Shown: positions 43,712 through 52,317 of the stretch, piece after piece | How positions within the stretch are numbered: position 1 is the stretch's first letter | How the letters are laid out: every line of letters begins with the position of its first letter | Program-made: the position numbers and the translations under genes | DNA from: Mesorhizobium sp. B2-7-2 | GTDB taxonomy: Bacteria; Pseudomonadota; Alphaproteobacteria; Rhizobiales; Rhizobiaceae | Assembly: GCF_006440775.1 (NCBI RefSeq) | Contig: NZ_VFTZ01000001.1 | Coordinates: forward strand, 186,001 to 250,000 | Direction: 5' to 3' | Length of the DNA stretch: 64,000 bases | Notes under the pieces: model-generated | The model's input: the letters and a program-made list of their open reading frames with translations, nothing else | What the model was told of the DNA's origin: nothing | Databases searched by the model: none

Positions 43712-45274
43712 TCAGTCTGGAATACCCGCGCGCAACAGAGCGGTCAGATACCGTTCGAAGAATTCCACTTTCCTGAAAGTTCCCGTGCTGCGGTAGAGAC
43801 TTACCGAGAAGCCTGGGGACACGCGAAGCAGTTTCTGTGCAATCTCTCGTGCGCCATCAATGTGGCCGAGTTCGACAAGCGCGAAAACAACAATCCTATA
43901 GCAGGTCGCCCAGGTGGGGGCTGCATCGATCGCCTCGGATCCGACGGATAGGGCATCGCCATATCGCCCCGCGATCATGTGGGCCGTGGCGATTCCGGAA
44001 AGGCTGAACCCTATTTCAGGGTCGATCGGATTGAGCCTCATTGCGCGCTCGAACGATTGCAGGGCGGATTTCGCATCACAGATATAATTGCTGACCCAGC
44101 CACTCGACGTGAGCACACGCCATGAGCTTCCACCAAGCGAGCTTGCACGATCCAACGCTCTTACCGCTGCGTCATAGCGTTTGCCGAGATAGGCTAAGGC
44201 GTGGCCGGCACAGGCCAGCGTCGTCGGATGGTCTGCATGTGCCTCCAGAGCTTCGGTGGCCAAGCGCACGCCCTCGGCATCTTCGACAACCGTCGACCAG
44301 TGCTGCGATTTTCTCAGCACATAAGCATATGCGGCTAGCGCCTTAGCCAACGAATAGCCGGGGTCCAGCGCGACCGCACGATAAAGAAGACCAAGCGCGT
44401 CGTCATTGAATTTGCGGGTGGTGATGACGGAATTGATGTTTGGCAGTGCACGCAAGCACAGATCGTAAGCCGCCAGGCTGTCAGTAGCCCGACCGCGCAT
44501 TCGCTGCAGCTCGGCAAGTTTCAAGGTCGGCTCGACCGCACCGACGATGGCTTCCGTAATGCGGTCCTGCAGTTCGAATATGTCCTCCAACCTGCCGTCG
44601 AACTTGTCCGCCCAGACGTGACGCCCAGTCTCGGCATCGACCAACTGCCCTGTGATGCGAACGCGATCTCCCGCCTTGCGGACTGACCCTTCGAGCAGAT
44701 AACGGACCCCAAGTTCACGGCCCACCTGTTTCGCATCAACAGCTTTCCCCTTGTAGGTAAAGCTTGAGTTGCGGGCGATGACGAAGAACCATTTGACGCG
44801 TGATAATTCCGTTATGATGTCTTCGGAAATTCCGTCGGCGAAATACTCCTGTTCGGGATCGCCGCTGAGGTTGCTGAACGGCAAGACAGCAATTGAAGGT
44901 TTCGCCTCGTCGTCTGTCTGATTCTCGCGATGGACAGCTCCGGAACTGGCATCCGATGCGACCTCCAATCGTTCTATTACGAAGCGATAACCTCTGCGTG
45001 GAATGGTGTGCACCAGAATCTGCGCCTCATCGCCAAGCGCACGCCGTATGTCGCTGATTGTTTGGGTCAGCGAATCCTCGGTCACGGTAACATCTGGCCA
45101 GACGGCGTCCATCAGTTCAGCCTTTGGCACAACCCGGCCGGCGTTGCGGATCAGGCAACTCAGCAAATCAAACGATTTCGGTCGTAGCGCGATTTCCGCC
45201 GAACCATTGCGTAACAGGCCAGCATCGGTATCTAGGCTGAACCCAGCGAAGCGGTAGATCGGCCCAGCTGCCAT
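43712..45274 (-). CDS. Winged-helix + TPR regulator, paralogue (520 aa)
   Basis: The same design as the 42099 gene: LRPKSFDLLSCLIRNAGRVV, AVWPDVTVTEDSLTQTISDI and TIPRRGYRFV, then PSIAVLPFSNLSGDPEQEYF, GVRYLLEGSVRKAGDRVRIT and HVWADKFDGRLEDIFELQD (FlgO/TolB-like), then TPRs to the C-terminus. It lies tail to tail with its paralogue (96 bp apart). A CACTGTAGTG palindrome sits 86 bp upstream of its start. Targets are unknown. Confidence 0.87.
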   Translation of the reverse strand: MAAGPIYRFAGFSLDTDAGLLRNGSAEIALRPKSFDLLSCLIRNAGRVVPKAELMDAVWPDVTVTEDSLTQTISDIRRALGDEAQILVHTIPRRGYRFVIERLEVASDASSGAVHRENQTDDEAKPSIAVLPFSNLSGDPEQEYFADGISEDIITELSRVKWFFVIARNSSFTYKGKAVDAKQVGRELGVRYLLEGSVRKAGDRVRITGQLVDAETGRHVWADKFDGRLEDIFELQDRITEAIVGAVEPTLKLAELQRMRGRATDSLAAYDLCLRALPNINSVITTRKFNDDALGLLYRAVALDPGYSLAKALAAYAYVLRKSQHWSTVVEDAEGVRLATEALEAHADHPTTLACAGHALAYLGKRYDAAVRALDRASSLGGSSWRVLTSSGWVSNYICDAKSALQSFERAMRLNPIDPEIGFSLSGIATAHMIAGRYGDALSVGSEAIDAAPTWATCYRIVVFALVELGHIDGAREIAQKLLRVSPGFSVSLYRSTGTFRKVEFFERYLTALLRAGIPD

Positions 45275-45359
45275 CTTATTGCTCTCACCATTTCAGAATT
45301 ACTTCAATGGTTCCTTCAGGCTCATTTTAGCGGTGTTCTCAAGACATAGTAATGTGGCG

Positions 45360-45369
45360 CACTGTAGTG
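45360..45369. promoter_or_regulatory. Palindrome CACTGTAGTG upstream of the winged-helix/TPR gene
   Basis: The same form as the operators at 435-459 (CACTRTRGTG), with a second partial half-site (GGCAC) following. It may be bound by the XRE protein at 145-411 or by a related regulator; this is inferred from likeness alone. Confidence 0.3.
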
Positions 45370-45604
45370 TGGCACTCCACGTTGAGAGTAGCAAGTCATT
45401 CCCGAACATGCTCGTGGATGGCGTCCAAAGTCATTTGGGCCCTCCGGCATGCGCATCGCAGCCCCCAACCTCTGTAGGACCAGCTTTCTGAGTGCCAACG
45501 AAAGATAGTCAGTGCCCTTCGAGAAGGATCTCTTTGACTCTACCTGACCGAGGCATGGCTGCAGCGTCGCTCAACCTCCATTTATGCTTGTAGGACGAGT
45601 CATG

Positions 45605-46042
45605 ATGTCTACGCTCCTGTCCTGGCCCGATTGTCCCGTCCGCTGTGGCATCGAGATTGCCGCCCTTTCACTGTGGTGCGGGCAGAGGATCGATCATTCC
45701 CGAGCCATCGCTGCCTAGTGCCGGCGTCCGAATTCCGGCACCGCAGCCAGGGGAAGAACTACAGCTTTCGCCTCGCCAACGGGAACTGGTTCTATTTCGC
45801 CGGCATCTGGCGGCCGGCGACGGGGCGATTGACCGGAAGCCCACGCAATCCCCACGATCGGGGCCAATGACGACGTCGTCGCCAGAGGGCGGTGCAGACC
45901 AGCGCTCGGCTTGGCTGGATATGACCCCGTCCCGAACACGAAGTCCTTCGTCCCCTTCCGGGGGGCAGTTTTCGGACTTCCCGCCGCAGTCAGGGTCGCG
46001 CGCAGGCTGAATTTGCGATCTGAGAGTCCTAGATCCGGGTAG
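45605..46042 (+). pseudogene. Broken SRAP / YedK-type gene
   Basis: FTVVRAEDRSFPSHRCLVPA then SEFRHRSQGKNYSFRLANGN and FYFAGIWRPAT is the core of SRAP proteins, which protect abasic sites in single-stranded DNA. The N-terminal catalytic Cys2 region is missing or in another frame, and the second half (IGANDDVVARGR, VPFRGAVFGLPA) lies in a shifted frame after about 45835. Confidence 0.65.
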
Positions 46043-46089
46043 CACGAAGCACATATCCTGGCCGAGTGCATTGCAGTCATATAGCCCCA

Positions 46090-47115
46090 GACCGCAGCGC
46101 CGACCCGCGTAAGATCATCCATGTCGACATGCATGCGTTCTACGCGTCGGTCGAACAGCGTGACAAATCCGGACCTGCGCGGCAGCGCTTGCCGTTGGCG
46201 GGGCCGCTGCGGGCTGCGTGGTGGCTGCCGCAGGCTACGAGGGCCCGGGCTTCGGTGTTCGCTCCGCGATGCCTTCCGTCACGGCAAAGCGCAAATGCCC
46301 CGAGCTGGTCTTCGTGCCGCCCCGCTTCGACGTCTACCAGTCCGCCTCGGCCCAGATCCGCGAGGTGTTCGCCGAACACACCGATCTCATCCAACCGCTC
46401 TCGCTCGACGAGCCCTATCTCGACGTGACGCAGAACAGGCTCAATATTTCGTCGGCCACGACGATCGCCGAGATGATCACGGCAAAGATCCTGCTAATGA
46501 CCGGTGTCACCGCTTCCGCCGGCATCTCATACAAGAAATCCCTCGGCAAGATGGCGTCCGATCAGAACAAGCCAAACGGCCAGTTCGTCGTCACGTCCCG
46601 TGATGGGCCTGCCTTCGTGGAGATGTTGCCAGTCAAGAAATTTCATGGTGTGGGTCCCGCGACGGCCGCCAAAATGGAGGCGCTGGGCATTAAGACCGGC
46701 GCCGATCTCAAGGACCGCTCGCTTGTCTTCTTGCAGCAGCATTTCGGCAAGTCAGGGCTCTGGTACTATCAGATCGCGCGCGCCATCGACGAAACGCGCG
46801 GTCGAGTTGGATCGGCCGCGCAAATCCATCGGCGCCGAGGATACGTTCGCAGCCGACATCTTGGAGCTCGCTGCAGCGATCGCCGAACTTAAGCCGCTGA
46901 CAGCCAAGGTTTGGGGATACTGTCAAGGCAATGATATCCGGGGCCGGACGATCACGCTGAAGGTCAAATTTGCCGATTTCCAGCAGATCACGCGCAGTCG
47001 CGCCGTGTCGGTGACAACAGAATCCGGCTGCTAGGCGTCACGCTTTCGTCGCTAGGCGATGTGTTGCCGCCGGAACAACGGCAACTTCGGTTCGAACTTG
47101 AGGATGGCCGCGAAA
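46090..47115 (+). pseudogene. dinB: Frameshifted dinB (DNA polymerase IV)
   Basis: Y-family polymerase pieces appear in order in different frames: KIIHVDMHAFYASVEQRD, then FGVRSAMPSVTAKRKCPELV, PLSLDEPYLDVTQ and KKFHGVGPATAAKMEALGIK in one long frame, then GYCQGNDIRGRTITLKVKF in another, and a final VLPPEQRQLRFEL. At least two frame changes (near 46200 and 46800) inactivate it. The catalytic box reads SLDEP where SLDEA is usual. Confidence 0.8.
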
Positions 47116-47266
47116 AGGAAATCTGCCCGGCTCTTCGGATCAGCCCGCGTGGGGATATTTCGCCACTACCTGGGAGGCTTCTCCGGCATAGTCGTCGGCC
47201 GGCACGGCCGAGCAAAACAGAGGGGGGAGCACTTGGCCTCCCCTCCGAAGCCTGATGCGCGAAATA

Positions 47267-48202
47267 TCAGGCGGCCTCGCATTCTTCTGCGGCCTGCGGC
47301 TGAAGCCCATGCACGAAACCGACGGCGCGCTGCGCATGAGCTGTGGCCGAGAAGATCGCGCGCTCGTCGTCGGCGAGGATTTTCAACCACGAGCCGAGGT
47401 AGCTCGCATGGTCCGGCCGGGGCTCGAGTTCGGGCGCGATACCAAGATCGGCGCAGAGGAAGCAGCTTCCGAGCTCGGCAATCAGTTCCTCGCGCGCTCG
47501 CTCGCTGCGATCCTTGGCGTAGCGGCTAAGGTCGCGGTTCACGCGATGCGGCGCCGAAGTCCAATGGATGACCTCGTGACTGAGTGTGGCAACGTATGAC
47601 GGGGCGTCCCGGAACGTCTGGAAAGGCGGCATCTGGATGTGGTCCGTCACCGGGGCGAAGTAGGCGCGATCCCCGCCGTGCTGGATTAGCGCCCCAGTAT
47701 TGGCGAAGAACTGGTCGGCATGCCCGATCCGGGCGATCGGATCGCGCACCGGCTCCGCTTGCCGTCGATAAAACTGGTTCGGCAGGCCATCGATTTGCGC
47801 AATGTTGAAGACGGAATACGCCCTGAGGAACGGGATCTCGCGGTCGATTTCCTCGTCCCTGGTGTCCGTCTCCGTCCTGGTGAAGCGGCTGGCGAAGACC
47901 ACTGCAGGGCCGGTCTCGCCCTTGCGAACCCCGCCGCCAAGGTCGAGCGCCTGCTTGAATGTCATCCACATCGGGCTGGAAAAGCCGCGTGCGACAGCCT
48001 CCGACCAAAGCAGCAGCACATTAATGCCGTTATAGGGCAGACCATTGTGTCTGAGCGGCCGGGTGACGCGGCCGGAGGCATTGCTCGGTTGCCACGGCTG
48101 CATCCAAGGACGGATACCCTTCTCCAGCTCGGCTACGATGCGGTCGGTGATCCGCGCATAGACGTCCATGCGCTCTGCATTTTGTTTCCTGGTCATTTTC
48201 AT
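47267..48202 (-). CDS. ArdC-like antirestriction / ssDNA-binding zincin (311 aa)
   Basis: DUF1738-type N-terminal ssDNA-binding domain (RMDVYARITDRIVAELEKGI, RPWMQPWQP) and C-terminal metalloprotease-like domain with TLSHEVIHWTSAPHR (HExxH, about 209-213) and a downstream GSCFLCADLG. ArdC on broad-host plasmids protects incoming DNA from restriction. ATG 48202 (MKMTRKQ) follows GGAGG by four bases. It is the last gene of the minus-strand maintenance block. GC-rich hairpin-prone sequence lies upstream (48203-48466) with no gene. Confidence 0.88.
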   Translation of the reverse strand: MKMTRKQNAERMDVYARITDRIVAELEKGIRPWMQPWQPSNASGRVTRPLRHNGLPYNGINVLLLWSEAVARGFSSPMWMTFKQALDLGGGVRKGETGPAVVFASRFTRTETDTRDEEIDREIPFLRAYSVFNIAQIDGLPNQFYRRQAEPVRDPIARIGHADQFFANTGALIQHGGDRAYFAPVTDHIQMPPFQTFRDAPSYVATLSHEVIHWTSAPHRVNRDLSRYAKDRSERAREELIAELGSCFLCADLGIAPELEPRPDHASYLGSWLKILADDERAIFSATAHAQRAVGFVHGLQPQAAEECEAA

Positions 48203-48466
48203 GAACCTCCAGTTGCGGGCCACGCCGATCGCGGCCCCGTCACGGGGTCCGCTTGGGCGGAGCAGGAAGGCGGGCCGCGCACCCGACCGGGTCCCATCGT
48301 GCTTGCACGATGGGGTGGGCCGCAGCGACAGCGGAGGACGGCGAAGCCGTTGCGCTGACTGCCTGGCTCCGCCAGGACCTCGGGAACGACGGGGTGCGCG
48401 AGCGGCCGTCAGAAAGTAGGAAGGCGGCGCTGGGCGCCGCCTGAATGCAGTCGAGAGAAGGCCGGT

Positions 48467-48652
48467 TCAATGAACCGACCGGCCCCCGCTATAGGGATCG
48501 TATTCGAAGAGGATTTCGACATCGGCGTTGTCGAGCTCAGAGGCGGGCATGACGCCAAATTCGTTGTCGACCTGGAAGAGGATAACGGGGACCATGAGAG
48601 TGCGGGCGAGGGACCAGGCGGCCTTTTGGGCGAGTATGAGATCGTGGGACAT
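48467..48652 (-). CDS. Small hypothetical protein of the maintenance block (61 aa)
   Basis: MSHDLILAQKAAWSLARTLM, then VPVILFQVDNEFGVMPASEL and a final EILFEYDPYSGG. Small genes with this pattern accompany ardC and parB-like genes on rhizobial elements (from memory, not checked). GGAG lies six bases before ATG 48652. The 582 bases to the next gene (48653-49234) hold only low-quality frames and the terminator below. Confidence 0.65.
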   Translation of the reverse strand: MSHDLILAQKAAWSLARTLMVPVILFQVDNEFGVMPASELDNADVEILFEYDPYSGGRSVH

Positions 48653-49203
48653 CTGAGGCTCCATCTTGGAGCGGGCCAATTCCCGCTCGATGGCTCCGTC
48701 AGTGTGCGGAGGCGGGCGCGATCACCCGAAGGCGTCAGCCGAGCGGCCGCAGCGTGCTAGCGGACCCCTTGCGGGTTGATCGGGGAAGATCCGCAGCCGC
48801 ACCAGGAAAGCCATCACGAGAGAGCGGGGATTGGGCCGTGAAAGAGCCCAGCGTGCCGATCGGGCCGAGGCTGGCGAAAGGAGCAGGCATCGGCGGCCCT
48901 CCCCTCAGCGTCGCGCGCCGGAAGCGACATGCGAACCCGGGGCAAAGTCGCGCACATGAAACCGCTGGAGCGAGAGATTGTCGTTGTCGAGTTGGTCGCC
49001 AGGGGGCGGAAAATTGGGAGACGATGCAGCCGTAATGCCCGAGCGCACCGGATGGCAGCAGGTCGTCTCTCCTCGTGCACCAGGAGCGGCACTCGCGACG
49101 TTCACTTGGCGATTATCGAAAGCGGCCTGTTCGGCCCATGAAAATCGGCTAGGCCCTTCGCAGTTGATGCGACGGCCGGATGAGCCGGACGTGCTCATGG
49201 AAG

Positions 49204-49229
49204 GAGGGCGGGACCGGAGCCCCGCCCTC
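49204..49229 (-). terminator. Terminator after the 49235 gene
   Basis: A perfect 9-bp stem GAGGGCGGG / CCCGCCCTC with an 8-base loop starts six bases past the stop codon. Confidence 0.65.
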
Positions 49230-49234
49230 GACGT

Positions 49235-49822
49235 TCATCCGAGAGCCGCCATCTGCAATTCGGCCGCCTTGCGGTCGACGGATTGGCCGGGGTTTTCGAC
49301 TGGACGCTCGAAGGGCTTCCAGACCTCGCCTACAACCTGCTCGTAGGCCGCAATAGCCCCCTCGGCGGCCATGCGCAGCGCATGGGCCTGTAGTGCCATA
49401 TCGGCGGCGAACTCACGCTTGCGCTGGGCAGCGCTGTCGAAGCCGACCGGACCTGCGACGTCTTCGTTCCGATCGTCGCAGGCCGACTTGGCCGTCGCGT
49501 CCCGAGCTTCGGATACCGACCGGCTGTAGAACTGGCCGGCCCCGTAGGCGGACCCGACAAAGGCACCGACGACGCGTTGTAGGTGTATCTGCATGGCGCG
49601 TTCCCCAAGTCCCTCGTCGAGCGCCGCGGCCGTGACCACGAGGAGCTTTTCGTGCAAGTCGCGAATGCCGTCGCTGTCGAGCACCGGGAGGCCAAAACTC
49701 TCCGAGACGAGCGAGCACTGTGCGGCGTCGGGGCACACGAGTCGGACCATTTGGAAGGTAGTGCCCTTGCGCAACGGAGCGACGCGGGCGGTTGCGCGGG
49801 GATTGGCGGCTTTCCTGGTCAT
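49235..49822 (-). CDS. Conserved hypothetical protein of ICE maintenance block (195 aa)
   Basis: MTRKAANPRATARVAPLRKG then SDGIRDLHEKLLVVTAAALD and ERAMQIHLQRVVGAFVGSAY. The C-terminal half is helical (AADMALQAHALRMAAEGAIA, EQVVGEVWKPFERP). It has no catalytic motif that I recognise. ATG 49822 follows AAAGGA at about seven bases; an ATG six bases earlier is possible. It lies downstream of parB-like on the same strand; both have a similar leader hairpin. Confidence 0.7.
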   Translation of the reverse strand: MTRKAANPRATARVAPLRKGTTFQMVRLVCPDAAQCSLVSESFGLPVLDSDGIRDLHEKLLVVTAAALDEGLGERAMQIHLQRVVGAFVGSAYGAGQFYSRSVSEARDATAKSACDDRNEDVAGPVGFDSAAQRKREFAADMALQAHALRMAAEGAIAAYEQVVGEVWKPFERPVENPGQSVDRKAAELQMAALG

Positions 49823-49960
49823 TGGCATGTCCTTTCTTCTGGTTCTCGAGGCCAGGACCGGCTCCGTGCCGGCCCTCCCTCGGGCGCGGACCAAAAAGAA
49901 CCGGCGGAATGACGGGCGCTTCAGGGTCCGGGCGGACCGAGACGAGCATGGAAGGGTTGC

Positions 49961-49991
49961 GGCCAAGCAGGGCTTTTCTTCAGCCCTCGCG
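49961..49991 (-). promoter_or_regulatory. Leader hairpin element A, shared with parB-like gene
   Basis: The minus-strand leader of the 49235 gene contains AGGGCT (arm) GAAGAAA AGCCCT, preceded and followed by sequence nearly identical to 52132-52160. It may be an attenuator or the residue of a duplicated leader. Confidence 0.4.
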
Positions 49992-50283
49992 CGGGGCGCG
50001 GGCCTGCCATGCCGAGACCGGACCGATCCGGCCGCCTCGCGGCGCGGAACGCGGCCTTGAAGCGGACGGCCGCAGGTTCAGGACCGCACAAAGCCCGAGT
50101 GAGGACCGGCACGGGCCTCGACTTCGACATTGAAACCGAAGGACGGGTGATCATGGCCACCTGCCTATTCATCGACCGAAGGTGTCTCGGCACGCACCAC
50201 ACGGGTCACACCATCATGGCCCTGGGCCTACGCCGGAGTTCTATTGTATCGCCAGCGCTCGCTGCCGCGGCCGTACACCTGCA

Positions 50284-50305
50284 GCCGCCAAGCGAACCTG
50301 GCGGC
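50284..50305 (-). terminator. Likely terminator of the parB-like gene
   Basis: The stem GCCGCC / GGCGGC (50284-50289, 50300-50305) with a 10-base loop lies about 27 bases past the stop. The rest of 49823-50331 shows no gene. Confidence 0.45.
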
Positions 50306-50331
50306 GGCAGAGCGATCAAAGGAGGCGAGGT

Positions 50332-52002
50332 CTATTCGGCGGCCTCGCGGTAGCCTTCCTCGAGCTCGCCCTTCTCGGAACGTTGGTCCTCTCCACTCAG
50401 ACCGTCGACCTCAGGCCCAACGTCGTCCTCGGCCTCGGGGACGGTGCTCTTGGACAGCCACTCGGTCAGGCTTGCCGCATCGGCAGCGAACAGCGCAGCC
50501 GGGTGGACGAAGTGCCCCTCCTTGAAGTACTCGACGAGCGCGGCCCGCGTGTCCTTTACGCGCGCCCGCGGCAGAACCGGCGTGTCGTCGCACAAGCCCT
50601 CGATCGCCGGACGCGACAGACAGGACAGGAAGTCCTCGGTGCCCATATTGGCGAGGAAGCTGTCTGCCCCGATCGCGCCCCCTGCGACGAGCGCCACCAC
50701 GCCCGACTTGCTCATGCCCTCGCGGCAGGAGAGCGCATCGATGAGGACGCCCCGGGCCGCGATGCGCAAAGTCTCGGCGTCGAAAGCGAACTTGCCCTCG
50801 GCATCGAAGAGGGTGGCGGCGTGCCGAGGCATGCGGCGACCGAACCAATGATCGCCGCCGGCACCGGAATCAACGCGCACGTTCTGGCCAGCGAAGGCGA
50901 GAACGAGCAACGCCAACAGCGTGTCGTCCTCGATCGGCGCCCGTGACAGCGCCTCATGGAGAGCATCGGTGCGCAGGTCGCCGATCATCTCGATGCCCCT
51001 ACGGGTCACATCGGGACGCGATTTCGGCATGACGACCGCCTCGGCGGCTTCCGTCGCGTTGGCCTTCTTCTTGGCCTCGGGCAGACGGAAGTGAACGGTC
51101 TTCACCTTTCCCTCGCGGTCGAGATACATCGCGGCGTGATCCGACTTCTTCGGCGTGCCATAAACGCGTTCCGCCTTTGGCGGCAGCTTCACCTCTCCAT
51201 AGGTGTTCGGTTCGGTGATGACGCCTTTCTTGGGCAGATTCTGAGTCATCCATTCCTGCTGGGCGCCGAGGAAGGCCTCGACGTCGGTGGTGTACCGGCT
51301 GTCCTGGTCGGCCGGTGCGAACAGATCCTCCACCCAGGCGATGCCATAGGCCTCGCGCAGCTCGTCGCCAAAGCTTGCGTCGCGCGCGTACATCCGGCGC
51401 TTGGTGAGACCGTTGGCGATGCTCCACCACGATACCTGCGGATCGCCCTTGTTCGGCTTTTTGGCCTTCCAGACCTCCTTCTGCTCCTCAAGCGAAGCGG
51501 CCGCGATAGTGCGGAGCTGCTGCTCGTTCGGCATATCGCCCTTGGCCATGGCGTCGAGCATCGCCGGCAGCACATTGGCGAGCAGGCGCAGCTTCTTGAT
51601 CTGGCGCACCGACTGCGCGAGGGCGATCGCAATTGCCTCTTCGGTCCAGTTCAGCGCAACGAGACGCTCGATCGCACGCCACAGATCGACCGGGTTAAGC
51701 TGCTCGTGCGTGATCGAGGTGGCCAGCGAGCGCATCGCGCCGCCGTCCTCGGCTCGAGGCACGACCAGAACGGCGATCTCTTCGAGACCTGCAGCGATCG
51801 CCTGCTTCGCCCGGCGATGACCCTGATCGATGACGAAGCCATTGCCGCCATCGGCCTCAGCGAAGACGATCAGCGGCTCGACAACACCGATGGCCTTGAT
51901 CGTTGCCAGCAGCAAGGCGTCGGCCTGAGGGCTGGACTTGGAGCGCCGCGCCTTGTCAGGATTGTCCTTGAGCGAGCGCGGATCGACAAACTTCAGTTCC
52001 AT
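50332..52002 (-). CDS. ParB/RepB/Spo0J-family protein, long form (556 aa)
   Basis: The N-terminal ParB nuclease-like domain has VDPRSLKDNPDKARRS, IGVVEPLIVF and the nucleotide-binding DQGHRRAKQAI (about residues 59-69). This is followed by a helix-turn-helix region (LNWTEEAIAIALAQSVRQIK) and a long C-terminal extension with no known partner ParA nearby. Long ParB-like proteins of this type occur beside methylase-helicase genes on mobile elements, where they are not proven to segregate DNA. A GGAG site precedes ATG 52002. Confidence 0.88.
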   Translation of the reverse strand: MELKFVDPRSLKDNPDKARRSKSSPQADALLLATIKAIGVVEPLIVFAEADGGNGFVIDQGHRRAKQAIAAGLEEIAVLVVPRAEDGGAMRSLATSITHEQLNPVDLWRAIERLVALNWTEEAIAIALAQSVRQIKKLRLLANVLPAMLDAMAKGDMPNEQQLRTIAAASLEEQKEVWKAKKPNKGDPQVSWWSIANGLTKRRMYARDASFGDELREAYGIAWVEDLFAPADQDSRYTTDVEAFLGAQQEWMTQNLPKKGVITEPNTYGEVKLPPKAERVYGTPKKSDHAAMYLDREGKVKTVHFRLPEAKKKANATEAAEAVVMPKSRPDVTRRGIEMIGDLRTDALHEALSRAPIEDDTLLALLVLAFAGQNVRVDSGAGGDHWFGRRMPRHAATLFDAEGKFAFDAETLRIAARGVLIDALSCREGMSKSGVVALVAGGAIGADSFLANMGTEDFLSCLSRPAIEGLCDDTPVLPRARVKDTRAALVEYFKEGHFVHPAALFAADAASLTEWLSKSTVPEAEDDVGPEVDGLSGEDQRSEKGELEEGYREAAE

Positions 52003-52131
52003 TGGAATGCTCCTTGGTGGGTTATGGACAGGCCCCGTCGCCGGTCCTTTCTCGTCTTCTTTCCGAAGACATCCCCCGGCCCGCGGAGCGGGCGGGACGG
52101 GGCAATTGCGCTGGAGCATCCCTGCCCGGCT

Positions 52132-52160
52132 GGCCAAGCGGGGCTTCTTCAGCCCTGCGC
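52132..52160 (-). promoter_or_regulatory. Leader hairpin element B
   Basis: GGCCAAGCGGGGCTTCTTC and the following AGCCCTGCGC match element A at 49961-49991 with few changes and can form AGGGCT-GAAG-AAGCCC on the minus strand, about 130 bases before the parB-like start. Confidence 0.4.
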
Positions 52161-52317
52161 AGGATGACGGGCCGGGATGGCGACGGGCGCGATTGAGCGT
52201 CAGCGTCGGCGGACCACCCGATCTGCGAGCAGTCCTCCTTGCTTTTTCGCTTCCCTACTTCGTTCGGGAAGGCCCCTCCACCGAGCCGGCGAGGGCCGCT
52301 CAGAACGTGGGAGCGGG

